The notes under the pieces were generated by a model that worked only from the letters and a program-made list of their open reading frames with translations, did no database searches and was not told where the DNA came from. A stretch of DNA of 64,000 bases from Paragonimus westermani. Lineage: Eukaryota; Platyhelminthes; Trematoda; Plagiorchiida; Troglotrematidae. The stretch spans positions 165,029-229,028 of the forward strand of contig QNGE01000768.1 in the NCBI GenBank assembly GCA_008508345.1. Direction: 5' to 3'. This document shows positions 1 through 11,700 of this stretch, piece by piece (the stretch's first letter is position 1; each line of letters starts with the position of its first letter). A program made the position numbers and the translations under genes.

Positions 1-3000
1 AAGTATCTGTGGCCACAATCCCACATTGAAATCAGAAGCTTCCTGGATGGTCGGTATGTCAGTAAACCAATATATATTCGAGGCCTTCTCAAATCAATCG
101 ACAATACCTGGTTACAACCTGAACCCCACTGAGTGGATGTACACTGGCGGTCTGTGACCAAGGCAACAACATACGCTTCACGCAAATAACCTGATGTACC
201 TTGTATTGATTAAAGTGGAATTACTGTCCTCAGCAAAATTTTCCGGGAGTCTAGTGCGAACAGATTTACAGAGTTTGAACTCTCGTTGATGTGTAATCAC
301 GCGACATTTCGTTCGTTCCCTTCGACAACTCACACGAAATAGTCACCGAATGCTATGTGGATAGGTACACACGTGTAAATGAGTAGATTGTCTATCCAGC
401 AATCAAAGCGTAGTGTGTGGTTTGTCATAAAATGTGCAAATTCGACTGATGTGCGGATAGTGAATGTAAGTAGTCAAATAAATTTGTATGAACATAATAG
501 TTAAGTCAGGAAGAAACGAGGTGAAAAGTGAGTTGATGGGGTTCCAAGATGAAGTATATAATTGGTGATCGGTCTGTGGGCCGTGAATTACCAAGGTAGT
601 GAAAAATTCACAAGAGTCTGCTTCAGGAAACACAACGATGGTTTTCGGATTTGTGGTTTGCGCTTTAGAAAAAGCCGCAGCCCGTTCGTTCGTGGTCCGA
701 CAAACTACATGGGGACTCTAGAGAAGATCTAATTAGGAAAATGAAATTCTCCATAAATTGATTTATTATCAATTACCATATCTCACAAGCTGGCAATTTG
801 TGATACAACTGCGACACTTAACACCGGACATGGTGGATTTCGGTGTGAGCCACTTGACACATCCAAGTTGTTGGTGGTTAATTGTGGATTAAACATGAAA
901 TAGTGCTACTGACAGGAAAACTGGATATCTGGGATCTCACTGTAATCTGCATTGCACCGTTGGTGCATTACTCACGTCTCGAAATACATCACTTAGAGCT
1001 TAGCGCTGATATCTGAGGCGAGGTCGACGGACTGAAATGTACCTTTGAAGCCAGCTGTGGTGAGCTCGGAACGTACTGGTTCAAACGACTCAAATAGCCA
1101 TGGAACAACTTCGTGTTAGGGCGAATTGACCAAAGAAATTACGGAACTCATTGAAAGGTTGGAGTATGTGGATCATTTTCCGAGATATCCGCATCAAACC
1201 GAATAAGAAAGACACTAACCAGATTGGGAGTTGTGTGTAACCAGTTTTTAATGGATGGGTTGAGAAGGACGCAGTGTTACGACTGAGTTGCACTGTTCAA
1301 GCCTTCAACCGCCTTCCGATTACACCACTTCTGGGAAAGAACAATCTGAGCGCTTGAAACATCAAACATCACATTTCGCTCGTCACTTTGCGTCCTCTTC
1401 AGTTCGCCTATGCAAAATGATATACCGAAATTAACAACCATATTTGTGAACGTGCGACTAAATGAAAGGTTGGAGATATGTCAGAGATTTTTGATAAAAA
1501 TATTCCCACATTACTAAGGCGGTGGATTCGAGGAAAAAAGAAAGATAACTTACCAGGCATGCTTTTTTTACTATTACGGACGACCTGTTATGTTTTTCTG
1601 TCCGCTTTCGATTGGCCAAGTATTTTTATTTGTTACGCGTTTCATACCGAAAATGAGTAACTTGGTGACTGTGTCATTCTTACTGTTTGAAATCAAACGG
1701 TTTGATTTATTTCTGAGCCGAGTATAGTTGTTGATGTTGACGTTCTCATTCACTGGTCTGGATGCTGTTTCTCCAAATGTCAATGATCCAACATTTTTAG
1801 ATTTCCGTACCCAATATCTCGTGGTTGAATCTCATATCCCCAACCAGTCTTCACAAAGTATTTCTTTAAAACATCACCTTTTATTAGTAATAATGATCTC
1901 AAACTCATAAATCAATCACTTGTAGCGTATAGATGGTGAATGGCGAAAAACTGCACATAAACAGGCATTATAGTCAGCAAAATGGATATCCGCCTGAAAC
2001 ACCTCATCTAACGTTTCAAGACTAACGGCACAGCCCCGAGTTGCGTGTCCGATACAGCCTCATCGAAGTCGTCGGCTAACCAAGTCAAGTTTGGCTTAAT
2101 CCGTTCGTTTCTAAATCAGTCTTACATCATTAAATCCGTAAGACAACTGTGCACCAATATTGAAAAATCAAATTTGCTTACATGGCGGCATTATTCAACA
2201 GCGTCAGTAAGAAACATGTTGAAAATTGAAGCTAACGGCTAGTGGCTATGGCAGCGACCTTACACTGCAAATTCCACACTTCGTGTACAGTATTCTGAGT
2301 AGGATGAAAAAAGTTAATTATATCTAGACCTGGAGTTGCGTTGCAGATATTTTGAAGAGTCAAAACGTATTCACACGGGTGCATAAGAATGGAAATGTGG
2401 TTCGATGCAATGAAGAAGTGGATTACCTTCCACTACTTGGAATTTTAAATTTTTAGACACAAACACGACAATAGTGTGTCCCAGTTCAGTGGAGAATTTG
2501 CAGTTATAAGAAAAGCCGAGCAATCTATAAGCATATAATCACAAAGAAATTAGAGCATGTATTCAGCTGAATTAATGAAAAATCGTCCGGAAAAGATACA
2601 CTTAATGAAATTAAAAAGTGTTTCCGTCGGTTTTGAAGATTGATAAACGGTTCTTCGAGCTCTGGTCTCATAGTGAATGCACTCTAATACTTTGAGCTCG
2701 TGAGTGTTTATTTTTGGAATCCTTCAGTAACGTGAGGTAGGTCTCTTAACTTGGTATGCCGACAAAGTTTATCTCTATGAAGATAGGTCGCTAAGAAGTG
2801 AAGATAAGCTGATCGTTTGTCATATGTGAATATAGGTGCACACAACCTGATTTTCAGGAAGGTTTCCTTTTGTGTACTAACGCAACCATTGTGCTAAGGC
2901 TGTGATAGATTGGGTTTCTGATCGTAGCTACTTCACACGTATAATTCAAATCTGGGCTCACCATGAAGTTTCAGTGTGACGGCAGTGGTTTTGACACAGA

Positions 3001-3088
3001 ACAGTGCCGGTCCAACAAAGGAGACCGACGAACCACAGAAGCTCCTGTTTCAACTGCCGAACGAAATTATACGCAAATCAAAACGATA
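1..3088. other. no recognised gene
   Basis: Only short reading frames (76 codons or fewer) with no signal peptide, domain or codon pattern I recognise. No RNA gene or repeat seen. Ordinary intergenic or intronic sequence is the best description. Confidence 0.5.
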
Positions 3089-3612
3089 CTAGTGTAGCGA
3101 GAAGGCGTCCAACAAAGCACAATCTTTATTGTCCAAATCGCTAGTCACATGCAACGCGCAACAACCCGCAACACCCCCCCCCGCCCCCCGGTTTCCGTTC
3201 ACACGTCGTGTGCACTTCTGACCGGTTTACGTGTGTAAGCGGCGCCTTCTACCGGGGGGGTTTTCTGCCTGCCATTCCTCGTCTGTTTGTCCGATTTCGT
3301 TGCGCGATGGCTCGTCCGGCTGCTCGTGCTGTCCGCCATACACCCAGTGTTGGCCTTGACCGTATTCCAACATCGTGTCGAGATGTTCCTCTAAATGTTG
3401 GAAAAACCACGCCTCCGATCTGGCCGTCTGTCGTATTTCGCCTGCCCTGCCTCGCCCGTTGGTCCGATCCAGTCGAGCGATGACTCATCCGGTCGCGCAC
3501 GTTGTTCTTGATTCGATCGCGGCAGGCTTTTGAACGTAGCTCCCCCCGCGTTGAGGTATTCGGCCGAGCGCTCGAAAACTCGCACCTCCGGCCTGGCAAT
3601 CCACCACACTAG
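3089..3612. repeat. 4-bp target-site duplication CTAG flanking solo LTR
   Basis: CTAG occurs at 3089-3092 and 3609-3612, directly abutting the TG and CA ends of the LTR. An extra flanking A could make it 5 bp, but the second LTR copy supports 4 bp. Confidence 0.8.
3093..3608 (-). mobile_element. solo LTR, copy 1 (LTR retrotransposon)
   Basis: A 516-bp unit that begins TGTAGCGAGAAG and ends CCACCACA on the plus strand, so it has the TG...CA ends of a retroviral-type LTR. It is flanked by the 4-bp direct repeat CTAG (3089-3092 and 3609-3612), the footprint of integration. A near-identical unit lies at 39205-39733 with a different flanking duplication. An AATAAA signal reads on the minus strand (plus TTTATT at 3125-3130), about 30 bp from the low-coordinate end, so the element is probably read on the minus strand. 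No gag-pol sequence is attached, which fits a solo LTR left by LTR-LTR recombination. The reading frames inside it on both strands (for example 3249-3599 minus) recur in the second copy and are not genes. A Ty3/gypsy-type element is likely from the 4-bp duplication, but the family is inferred. Confidence 0.85.
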
Positions 3613-6000
3613 CAGTGGTTTTTCTCAAGAACTCTTCAATACTATGCTATGTCGGAAAAGGACATTAACCAAAGCGAATAAAATACTTTGATGGAAATAG
3701 AATGGGGCCACTAAGTAAGCGAAGGATGACGATTAGTTTTTTCGCAATCACGGCGTGAGAGGCTAAAATAAACGTCGAACCCTTTGGCAACTGGAAAGGC
3801 TACTGTTGCACGACTGTCATCAGCTGAGCTTAGTCTAACAGCTTACTACACAGGTGATGCACATCTGCATAAGTACACCCCCTCGAATTCTCCTTGAGAG
3901 TACAGTCTTGAGTGAATCAAGGGCATGTTTGTTGATCAAGTAGGCGGTTTGTCGGAGAATAGCCTAATGGCGCAAATGTCACCATCAACTATGCTGACTT
4001 CGGATCGTTTATTTTCAAGCTTGAACATGATACACTAATCTAGCTGAGTGACAATACATCGTTGTCTTCGGTTATCGCCTGCGACAGCTAGTTGCCTGGC
4101 TGCTTTTCTGAACTTCAACACCCTGCTGAAATGAAATCAGGTAGTTCATAGGAAGTTCTTCTTTCAGAAAAGCCACATTTATATTTTTCTGGATGGAGTT
4201 TTCTCCAAATCCACATTTATTTTGAACAATCGGGAATATTTGCTGCTCATGCATATAGAAGGCTAGATAGGCGTAGTTATTGTTGCCACCGCATGTAATG
4301 GAACCTTGGTGCTAGAAGTGGCCTACTGACCCACACTGTTGTCGACTTCAACGTAAACTACTGATTACTGTTCTGAATGATTCTGCGTTTCCCGCAGGTG
4401 AATCGCGCCACATCAGTCCTGATGCGTACTGAACCTGTCAATCTAATTGGTGTACAGGGATCAAGCAGGATGGCACGTTCTACCTTGTAAGAATTTAGAA
4501 GTGAGTTTGTTAAGTCGCAGGCATCCCGTGAACCTGGCCTACAGACTTCAAGATATGTTGGCAATATGGGTTACGCGATATCGCCAAACATCCTCAAAGA
4601 GAATCTGCTCTACCGCTACCGTGAACATCCCTGCCAGCCAGGCTAGTAGCTACCGACTTTGGGCAAGTGAACATAATTATTCCCGGTCCATTGAAAGTCT
4701 CTTCCCGGAAACTGGTAGAGATGCTGGTGGTGATCTCCAGATATTTCACGCTATGTTTAACAATCAAAATCGATTCGGAACCTTGAAAGTGGTGAACGAT
4801 GCAGATCGCATCAAACCTCATCACTGCACTGAGCTGAAAGTTGACTTAGGTGTTGTAATCCCAACAATAATCTGACTGCTAGCCCGAGGTTAACAGCTGA
4901 TCAGCTGCTTCTCCTCGTCTCGGATAGAAAACTTGTTCTGGGATTCCGCGACATCCAGAAACACTGACTCACGTTGACTTGGATCAAAAAATCTGTCGAG
5001 TTGGTCACTGTATGCCCACTAGAAATCTGCATGTGCCGTTACTTTCACACGTCCCCAAATCTAAACTTGAAGTGCAAGTCGGTTAACCGTTATGAACCCA
5101 TTTACTTTGCAATTAAACACCATTTATATGGCAGAAAATGGAATTCACATAGGGAGGCTAAACTAATCATGTTACTGTCTGACAGGTGTCATAAGGTAGT
5201 TGTTCTTTCTTGCATCGTCCCGTGCTGTTTCAGACGCCAGTTACATGTTCTCGTTTTTCTTCTCAATAATCCATAAAGTGTGTGGACTCGAATTATCTAC
5301 GCAATTTTTTTGACTTACACCACGAATTTCTTCCATACGATGTACATGATACACATGTGCGCGTGAAGTTAACCACTGTCATAGCTAAATTGGTGGAAAT
5401 GTGACCGAGTCTACGTCAGTCTACAATAGTTGCTCGTTGCTCGAGGTGTACGGTGAAACATATTTTGAAATGCCTTCGCAGTATGTTGTTAAATGACTCA
5501 TGTGGTAAACGCACAGTCTCACCGTATGTTTGAAAGATAATGGAAGTTAACGAAATGGCAGAAAACAGTTGAAAAAACGCTGAACGCCAAAGCAACTTAG
5601 TTCTTGCATTCGACTTTACTCGGCTTTCCATGTCTATGCAATGTACGAAGGAGAACTAGATATCACGAAATAATTTCACTTAATTGGACTCCTAGTAGAT
5701 AGTGAGGGACTTTGGTGTCATTCGACGTGCTTCGCGTCTAATTGAATTTTACATATTACAATCCTAGTCACATTTCTCGTTGATTAATTTTCCCTCATCC
5801 ACCTTTTCAGACCACAACAACCTCCAATTTTAAGAAAACATACTCATATTACACTTATTCGTTGACAAGGAATTTCACAGATGAAAATAAGCATTTCCTG
5901 TGACGTATTCCTTACTCATGGATTTCCCTACAATCCGCACATGAGCTTCAAGCCAAAGGTTTGCTAGTTACTATTTCCTCTTTACTGAAGGTCACAAAAA
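3613..6000. other. no recognised gene; one unassigned open frame inside
   Basis: Contains one unusually long open frame (4447-4875, listed separately) and otherwise short frames without recognisable features. Confidence 0.4.
4447..4875 (+). CDS. unassigned open reading frame, 142 codons
   Basis: One of the longer uninterrupted frames in the window. It starts at a TTG rather than an ATG, so the start is arbitrary. The translation has no signal peptide, no membrane segment and no domain I recognise. The second half (from about residue 70, with SYRLWASEHNYSRS and a hydrophilic stretch) looks somewhat more protein-like than its surroundings. I see no convincing splice acceptor or donor. It could be an exon, a retroelement remnant or chance. 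Confidence 0.2.
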   Translation: MVYRDQAGWHVLPCKNLEVSLLSRRHPVNLAYRLQDMLAIWVTRYRQTSSKRICSTATVNIPASQASSYRLWASEHNYSRSIESLFPETGRDAGGDLQIFHAMFNNQNRFGTLKVVNDADRIKPHHCTELKVDLGVVIPTII

Positions 6001-6019
6001 CATGTGCACCAAAGGATCT

Positions 6020-6665
6020 CCTTAACAAGTGAAGAATTATGGCTTTAAACGTGGCAGTAAGAAGACGGACACTGATAGGCGGTACCACTTCGTATTGCTT
6101 CTTAAGTACAAAAAATAATCAGGAATATATATATATAACACGAATGAGGTGGGGGTGAATAAATTAAATGTTAACTATGGTGCGGACCGACAGTGCAAAA
6201 ATATAAGGTCCATGTGAGTCGAGAATTCATCTGTGACTGATTTTTCACACACAATGCTGGCTTGAGATGACTAACCTCGACCACCTCAGCAAAACGCACG
6301 TGACGTGGATTAGCGTGACGCGTTATAGTCCTGAATGCTGATCCGGTATTAATTCGATGACTGATGGCGGAAATGTGTCTGGTGATAGACGAGACCGGAA
6401 ATTTGCGTGATTCCGGGAGGAAGGAAGTATACTGTGCAATTACATCCTGAACCCATTTCGATAGATGTTCCTCCATCCTAGAGTTCAACAGCCTATTGGT
6501 TCTGCTGACGTAACTTTCGCTGCAGTTACACAAATTGGTAAATACATTGTGAGTTGGCGCCAATAGCTTGCTTTTCCTATACAGAAGGTAACGGCAGATT
6601 GCGTGTTCTTCCAACGACCACGATTTCAGCCGCATTGTATGCTTGCTTAATGGATGAATACTTGT
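6020..6665 (-). mobile_element. Penelope-like element (PLE) fragment, 3' end
   Basis: A 5'-truncated PLE read on the minus strand. It holds the C-terminal GIY-YIG endonuclease frame (6171-6635) and a 3' untranslated tail with an AT microsatellite (6125-6137). The plus strand at 6053-6075 contains CAGTAAGAAGACGGACAC, whose complement matches the 3' tail of the 61-kb PLE copy. Sequence similarity with the 61-kb copy runs upstream to about 6665 (complement of CATACAATGCGG near 6640) and then stops, marking the truncation point. Confidence 0.8.
6171..6635 (-). pseudogene. PLE GIY-YIG endonuclease domain, degenerate
   Basis: A 154-codon frame equal to the C-terminal endonuclease of Penelope-like retroelements, which nicks DNA to prime target-primed reverse transcription. 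Visible landmarks are the Cys-rich lead-in NLCNCSESYVSRT (residues about 35-47, where the family has a YIG-type motif; here YVS), the basic stretch RLLNSRMEEHLSKWVQD, the SSITRH segment, and the terminal FAEVVEVSHLKPALC block that carries the usual glutamate. It matches the 61-kb copy throughout. The frame is open, but the reverse transcriptase is absent and the YIG glycine is replaced, so this is a dead fragment. The ATG is simply the first in the frame; homology with the other copy extends upstream of it. Confidence 0.78.
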
Positions 6666-6720
6666 GGGTCAACAGTTGACACCTTTCCGACAAAGACTGC
6701 AATATATATATATGTATATG

Positions 6721-7990
6721 TACCGGCTCGAAAAACAGCCGCATTTTGAATGAAGTTGGAATGAGCGTTGTCTGGTGCCGTCCTGAAGTTGTTGTGGTTA
6801 GGTATTCCGGTCACCTTTGAGCTGCAATCTGCCTAGACCTGGAAATCACACTTGATGGCATATTACCGGTGCTACTATAAACTTAAGTTGCAGAATATTA
6901 CCTTCACACTGTGTACTCTGTACTCGGTAAAACCAGTACGTCAAGTCGTTATTGTATGCTTTTTGTTTACACAGTGGCAAGGTGAAATAGGTAACTTTGA
7001 CTATTCAGCTGTTGATGGCTGTTGGTATTGATATTCATTCAAAAGCTTCTCACTGGAAATTATAGAATTTCAACTCAAGTAAGTATTGAGTTAAATATAA
7101 TTGGGAAACAAGTGCAGATTAGCCTCATCAGAATTTGCGCGCTTGGTTCTACTGGTTGCTGACTTATTACAGCAGAATTTTATCAAACATAACTAGGTCA
7201 CTACTGATAATCTATTGACTGGCCCATAGATGTCTTAAGTCTTTCCTGATTTCATGGTGTCTGTTAGACGGGAGGTATAGATCATTGTTTTATCTAAGTT
7301 GCCTCAGAACCTTGTGAAGTATATCGCATCAAAACCCTTATCTTATTACACATCTACTTGAAAAATATGGATTTACTGCTACACTATGAATGTTTTAACT
7401 TGCAATGGTTGATCAGGTGGGCGACTGTTTTCCAAATTTCCCATCCACCGCACAATACCTTACAATATATGATATTATCTCATAGTAAAATCGAGGGTTG
7501 GCTTCTCAAGTTGACGTTGCTTAACAGCAGTATTGGTTGGTATCTTCACACCTATGTGTTAAGCGAATACTGTTAATGTGGGAATGCATCCCTCAGAATG
7601 ATCAGTTTTGAAGGGTGGCTTCGTTGGACTGACTGCATTGTTTCGCAGCTACTTGCCTGATATGTTCGCTTAATGTACTGCTGTAGAAAGAGCACCACCC
7701 GCTTTATACACGAATGTGTTCTTGTTGAAGAAAATATTCCAGACTAACTATCAGATAACGACTGACATCTACGTATCATTTTAATCGCTTTCATAGCTAC
7801 GTTGATAAAATTCACAAGCTCCCTCAAATTTGATTGTATCGCATTTCACCAGTGTTTAAATTCGGTTGACTCAGTGAACGCAAGCTGCGATCATTTTCGG
7901 GCAGCCTGTGTAGACTTGCGATTTTTGGATATGGACAACAAAAGGTGACATACGCTTACTGGATGTAATTCACAAAAAGCAGTGGACTGG
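6721..7990. other. no recognised gene
   Basis: Follows a TA-rich stretch (6701-6720) at the truncated end of the PLE. Only short frames are present (7358-7576 plus, 72 codons, no recognisable feature). Confidence 0.45.
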
Positions 7991-7994
7991 TTTT

Positions 7995-8195
7995 GTGGCT
8001 TTTGCCAGTCAACAAACAGTATTAACGTATAGACGTCGATTACATAAAGTACTATGGAAAAAGACGACAATGAAATCTGCAGATGCCAAACCATCTGCGA
8101 GTTATTCCCGTAAATTGTTGTACGCTCCATCGAGTCCCAAAACAGTGCGAATGTTTGAACCGCCTGGTGGAAGACGAAAATCCTACTGTGGTTAA
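7995..8195 (+). CDS. possible small basic protein or exon with PPGG motif
   Basis: A 66-codon open frame starting at GTG; its first ATG codon is at about residue 25. The product is rich in Lys, Arg, Ser and Pro and ends in TVRMFEPPGGRRKSYCG. An R-V/M-x-x-PPGG-x-x-S-x-x-x-G pattern is reminiscent of the repeated motif of the HN1/Jupiter microtubule-associated family. The resemblance rests on a single short motif and could be chance. No clear splice donor follows before the stop codon. Confidence 0.2.
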   Translation: MAFASQQTVLTYRRRLHKVLWKKTTMKSADAKPSASYSRKLLYAPSSPKTVRMFEPPGGRRKSYCG

Positions 8196-8464
8196 CGGCT
8201 ACGAAACCCCACCTCCAAACAACAGTATCTAGTAAGAATAAAACGCCACCGAAGATTTAAGGCACAAAGAGCTCGTGCAAAATTGCATTAAATGAGACCA
8301 ACATACGGACAGAAATATGGACATGGCTGAATCCGAACCTTTTAGTGGAAGAAACTAGTAATTACGTCATCATCTTCATTGAGATAACAGTAACTTCCTT
8401 ACCAAATTTTCCGTCAATCAAAAGCATGCTAGTTTTATTTAAGGCATTCAACTCATTATTTTCT

Positions 8465-8761
8465 GCTGGTTTTCCGGAAACAGCTGGTGGATTCCAGCGT
8501 GAACTGTTTGAGAAATCTTGCCAGGGCAGTCGATCCCCTGAATCATTTAGTGGATTCCATATGAGACAGTGGGACGGGTTAGTAACAGAGTCCAAATGTG
8601 AAATTTCCGAGCTCCTGGTGTGGCTTCGTAGCTCAGCTGGTAGAGCGCTTGCCGCGTTGAGGCATGCTGTGTCTGTCGCTGGTTCGAATCCAGCCGAAGC
8701 CCTGACTTTTCACAGTTGGGTCTCATCTAAATTCATAAATCTGCCATACTACTCATTAGTA
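8465..8761 (+). repeat. tRNA-derived SINE-like repeat, copy A
   Basis: A composite short repeat found at three places in the window. It has a non-tRNA body (from about 8485, TGGTGGATTCCAGCGTGAAC), then a tRNA-like module (8622-8701), then a right end (about 8702-8761) that is the inverse of the left end of the copy at 60.6 kb. The right end runs TTTTCACAGTTGGGTCTC, then AAATCTGCCATACTACTC. The 158-codon frame over 8345-8821 is a by-product of this repeat, since it is shared with the 60.6-kb copy, and is not a gene. Confidence 0.75.
8622..8701 (+). ncRNA. tRNA-like module with intact Pol III A and B boxes
   Basis: GGCTTCG (8622-8628) pairs perfectly with CGAAGCC (8695-8701) as a 7-bp acceptor stem. 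GCTC/GAGC forms the D stem, and GCTGG-TTCGAAT-CCAGC forms a perfect T arm. The A box (TAGCTCAGCTGG) and B box (GGTTCGAATCC) match the Pol III internal promoter consensus. The anticodon arm is not canonical: the best stem leaves a loop GCGTTGA with C where the invariant U33 should be, and the module is about 80 nt, longer than a standard tRNA. It sits inside a dispersed repeat, so it is a SINE-type promoter head rather than a working tRNA gene. Confidence 0.75.
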
Positions 8762-11700
8762 ATACTAACAAGATTTTCGAAAAAGTCACTTATTATGATT
8801 TGCATTTTTGTTCACTCATGAGTCCTCTTCAGCAGTAAGCTATGTCCTGCTGACGATTCCGTGTTCACCCTCTTGGTGGAAGTTGTGCATACGTGGAAAT
8901 CTTTGCTGCAAGGAAATAGAAGCTTGCCTTCATCAAGAGTAATATTCTTAATTGTCGTTGATAACCACCGCACAATCAGATAATCTCGTTGCATTTTAAA
9001 CAACGCCTTTCACAAAAATATATGTTACGCATACCAAAATATCGGTATAATGATACAAGTTGAATGAAAATAGAGTGGATTCCACGAGCCCGAATGTGGT
9101 GTTGTCATTTCTGGGGAGCCGTGACGTAATCGTGCAAGCTCAAACGAACTAACTTCTGGTTTTTATAATATCTGCATCAAATCTAGTAGGATTGAACTCG
9201 AACAGTGTCGGCGTCGTGTTTAACATGTCAGTGATAAACATGTTTGGAATGACAACTTTGAAGACAGGATGTAATACAGTGTTTCATCCACCTCGAGTGA
9301 TCTTCCTCAAGAGTGTTGTAATCGGATTTCGATGCAATGCAGATTTAGGATATCATTTTCCGGTGATGCTATTTAACTGGCGGACAAACATGAGTATGGT
9401 TTGTCTTGAGTGTAACCTGAGCAAACGAATAAACTTAACTTGAACTCAGTCCAGAAGAAATACTGCGGTTTTGTTAAGACTTACACGTTCAGGTTACAAA
9501 CACTCAAAAGAGAAGTGAAGTGGTCTTTCGAAGGAATTGATAAAACAATGTACAACAAACTTCTGCTTACTGAAGTAAAATAAAATGGCTACGTTGAATA
9601 AAAACAGACCAATATTCCTCGGAGATCCGGTCATCCGATCAATCCTTAATAATAGCTTAAACCACTTAATAGGTATGTTTGCAATATTCCAATAACGTAT
9701 GGTGTAGATCTAATCCCGCAGCAGTCAAAAACTCACGAAAATAATAAGTTACTGAGAGATCAGTATTAATTGGTCGCAAGCCATATAAAACTAAGGGCTA
9801 ATGGAAATTACTTTGGATAGTCAGCTCTTAATTGTTCAACCAAATCACGATTGCACCAAGATTGGACTAGAGGTGCTTCCGCACTGAAAAACAATCAGCT
9901 AACTGAATTTCACGCACGAGCTACAGCGATCGATACTGTGGTCAACTGGTGTCAGCTAGTCAGAAAACGACTATCAGCGGCCGCATCGAACATGTCTTTA
10001 AGACATGATGAGTAAAACAGTGTGGCGGAACAAGTGTTGAATTCAACCATCTGAGTGACATTGGTTAATTTCATGGACCGTGAAACGGTGGAACCAGTCG
10101 AAGCATAACGCCCGACACCCTAGAGAAGTTGTTAGTGCGAACGTTTCTGTTCTGTACAATGAGGACAGCGATTTTCAGGAAGCTGAGGGTGCCTTGTCAA
10201 GCGCCGACCATAATATTTCTGACTAAATACACAGTAACCAAGAACGCACCACGGTATCAGGGAGCAAAGTAGAGTCAGTAGGTCGATTTCAAGGTAGTTC
10301 ATCAAACGCGATTGCATACGTTGCTCCTGAGGTTATGGAGGTCACGAACGGCGCGGTGGATGTTGAGACAGAAATCTGGTGTCTGCTTTTGGCGAACAAT
10401 TTCTTGTAGTTTTAAAAGAATACTAGTCAGTTATGTCGGGATTTGAGTAAAAGGCAAGAGCCAATAGACGTATACGAACTTGACATTTCCTGGATATTGC
10501 GTAAGCAGTGATCAATGATTCCGAAGAATAATGCGTTTTCCAAAAGAATGACGCTTTCGAACGCTCCTGGTGTATAATGGAAGAAAATTCATCGTTGAAA
10601 ACCCATAAGTTAATAAGTAACATCGCTGATTGAACCATCTAAAACCCGCAATTTAAAAAATGTAATAATGATAATCACTCATGATCGAATGGTCCATGAC
10701 GTTCATGACGCTCTGACGACGATGAGTTTATTAAAGGCGAGATACTCAATGCTTTCCTAATGTATTTGGAATTTTTAACAGTGGTGGGGATGTTGAGGGT
10801 ACTTAACTGCATGAGCAGAATGGAGTTCGAGGTGGTTGGCTCAGCAAGGGTAAGGTTTAAAACATATCCCCACCAGTTTTTCGGAGGCAGACGTGAACGA
10901 AAAATGGGTAAATGTGTTGTGTTTGGAGCATCCCACGCGTATTGTCGAAATGCCAATTAACGCAAGCGTCTCTTCATCAAAACGGTTAATCTGAATTCAG
11001 TCACTGAATGGTGTCTGAAACGCTTCTGCATCGAGTAGACGTCTACATTAAGCTTCTCGTTCGAGGCAACCGACAGCAAAATCAACTGACACAGCAAACT
11101 ACCTCAAAGCAGTGACCATAGATTTCTCTGAAACCTGACTGTGAGTGGGGGATGTGACAGAGGTGCTGATCGCGCTGATCGGTAATTGGTGGAACGTAAG
11201 ATTTCACACTGATCTTTTTTGTTACGGAAGAAGATAATGAAATATCTTTAGTTCATATGCCACTAACTTGGTAGATTTTTAACTTCGTCTTATGAACATT
11301 TTATTCAAGTGCTGGGAACATTTCAGCTGTCCGGACAGTCAGATGTGCCCCAAAATATTCGCCCTCGCAGCACGCTTCCTGTAAACAAGGGCTAGTTGAA
11401 AGTTTGACACTTTCAATCCCAACCGTTCAACTGATATCTAGCACGTCGACAGGCGTCAACCCTGCTGAACAACTCTTCCTAAATAACCTGCCATCACCCA
11501 TTCTTTGCGAGTCAGCCTCAAACCAACCGTAACCAAACTCGTAGATTAGCTAACAGTAGTCACGCATCCACAAGTCACCACACTAGACAATCAGGTATTT
11601 ACACCCGGATCATTTTTAATTATCCATGTGACCAGAGATGCATCTGTGGCTCGGATCGGGTAAAAGAGGTGTATATTTGAACCCACCGAAGATGAAAAGG

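Noticed and set aside
3208..3609. Long overlapping frames on both strands (up to 116 codons)
   Set aside because: They lie within the solo LTR and recur in the second copy at 39.35-39.75 kb; they reflect LTR composition.
6125..6720. AT microsatellites at 6125-6137 and 6702-6713 as target duplications of the PLE
   Set aside because: The 3' tail of the element extends beyond the first AT run, so that run is internal to the element.
8622..8701. Genuine tRNA gene
   Set aside because: Anticodon loop is abnormal and the module is embedded in a dispersed repeat.
8345..8821. 158-codon plus-strand frame
   Set aside because: It runs through the tRNA-derived repeat and reads across its tRNA-like module; the 60.6-kb copy gives a matching frame.
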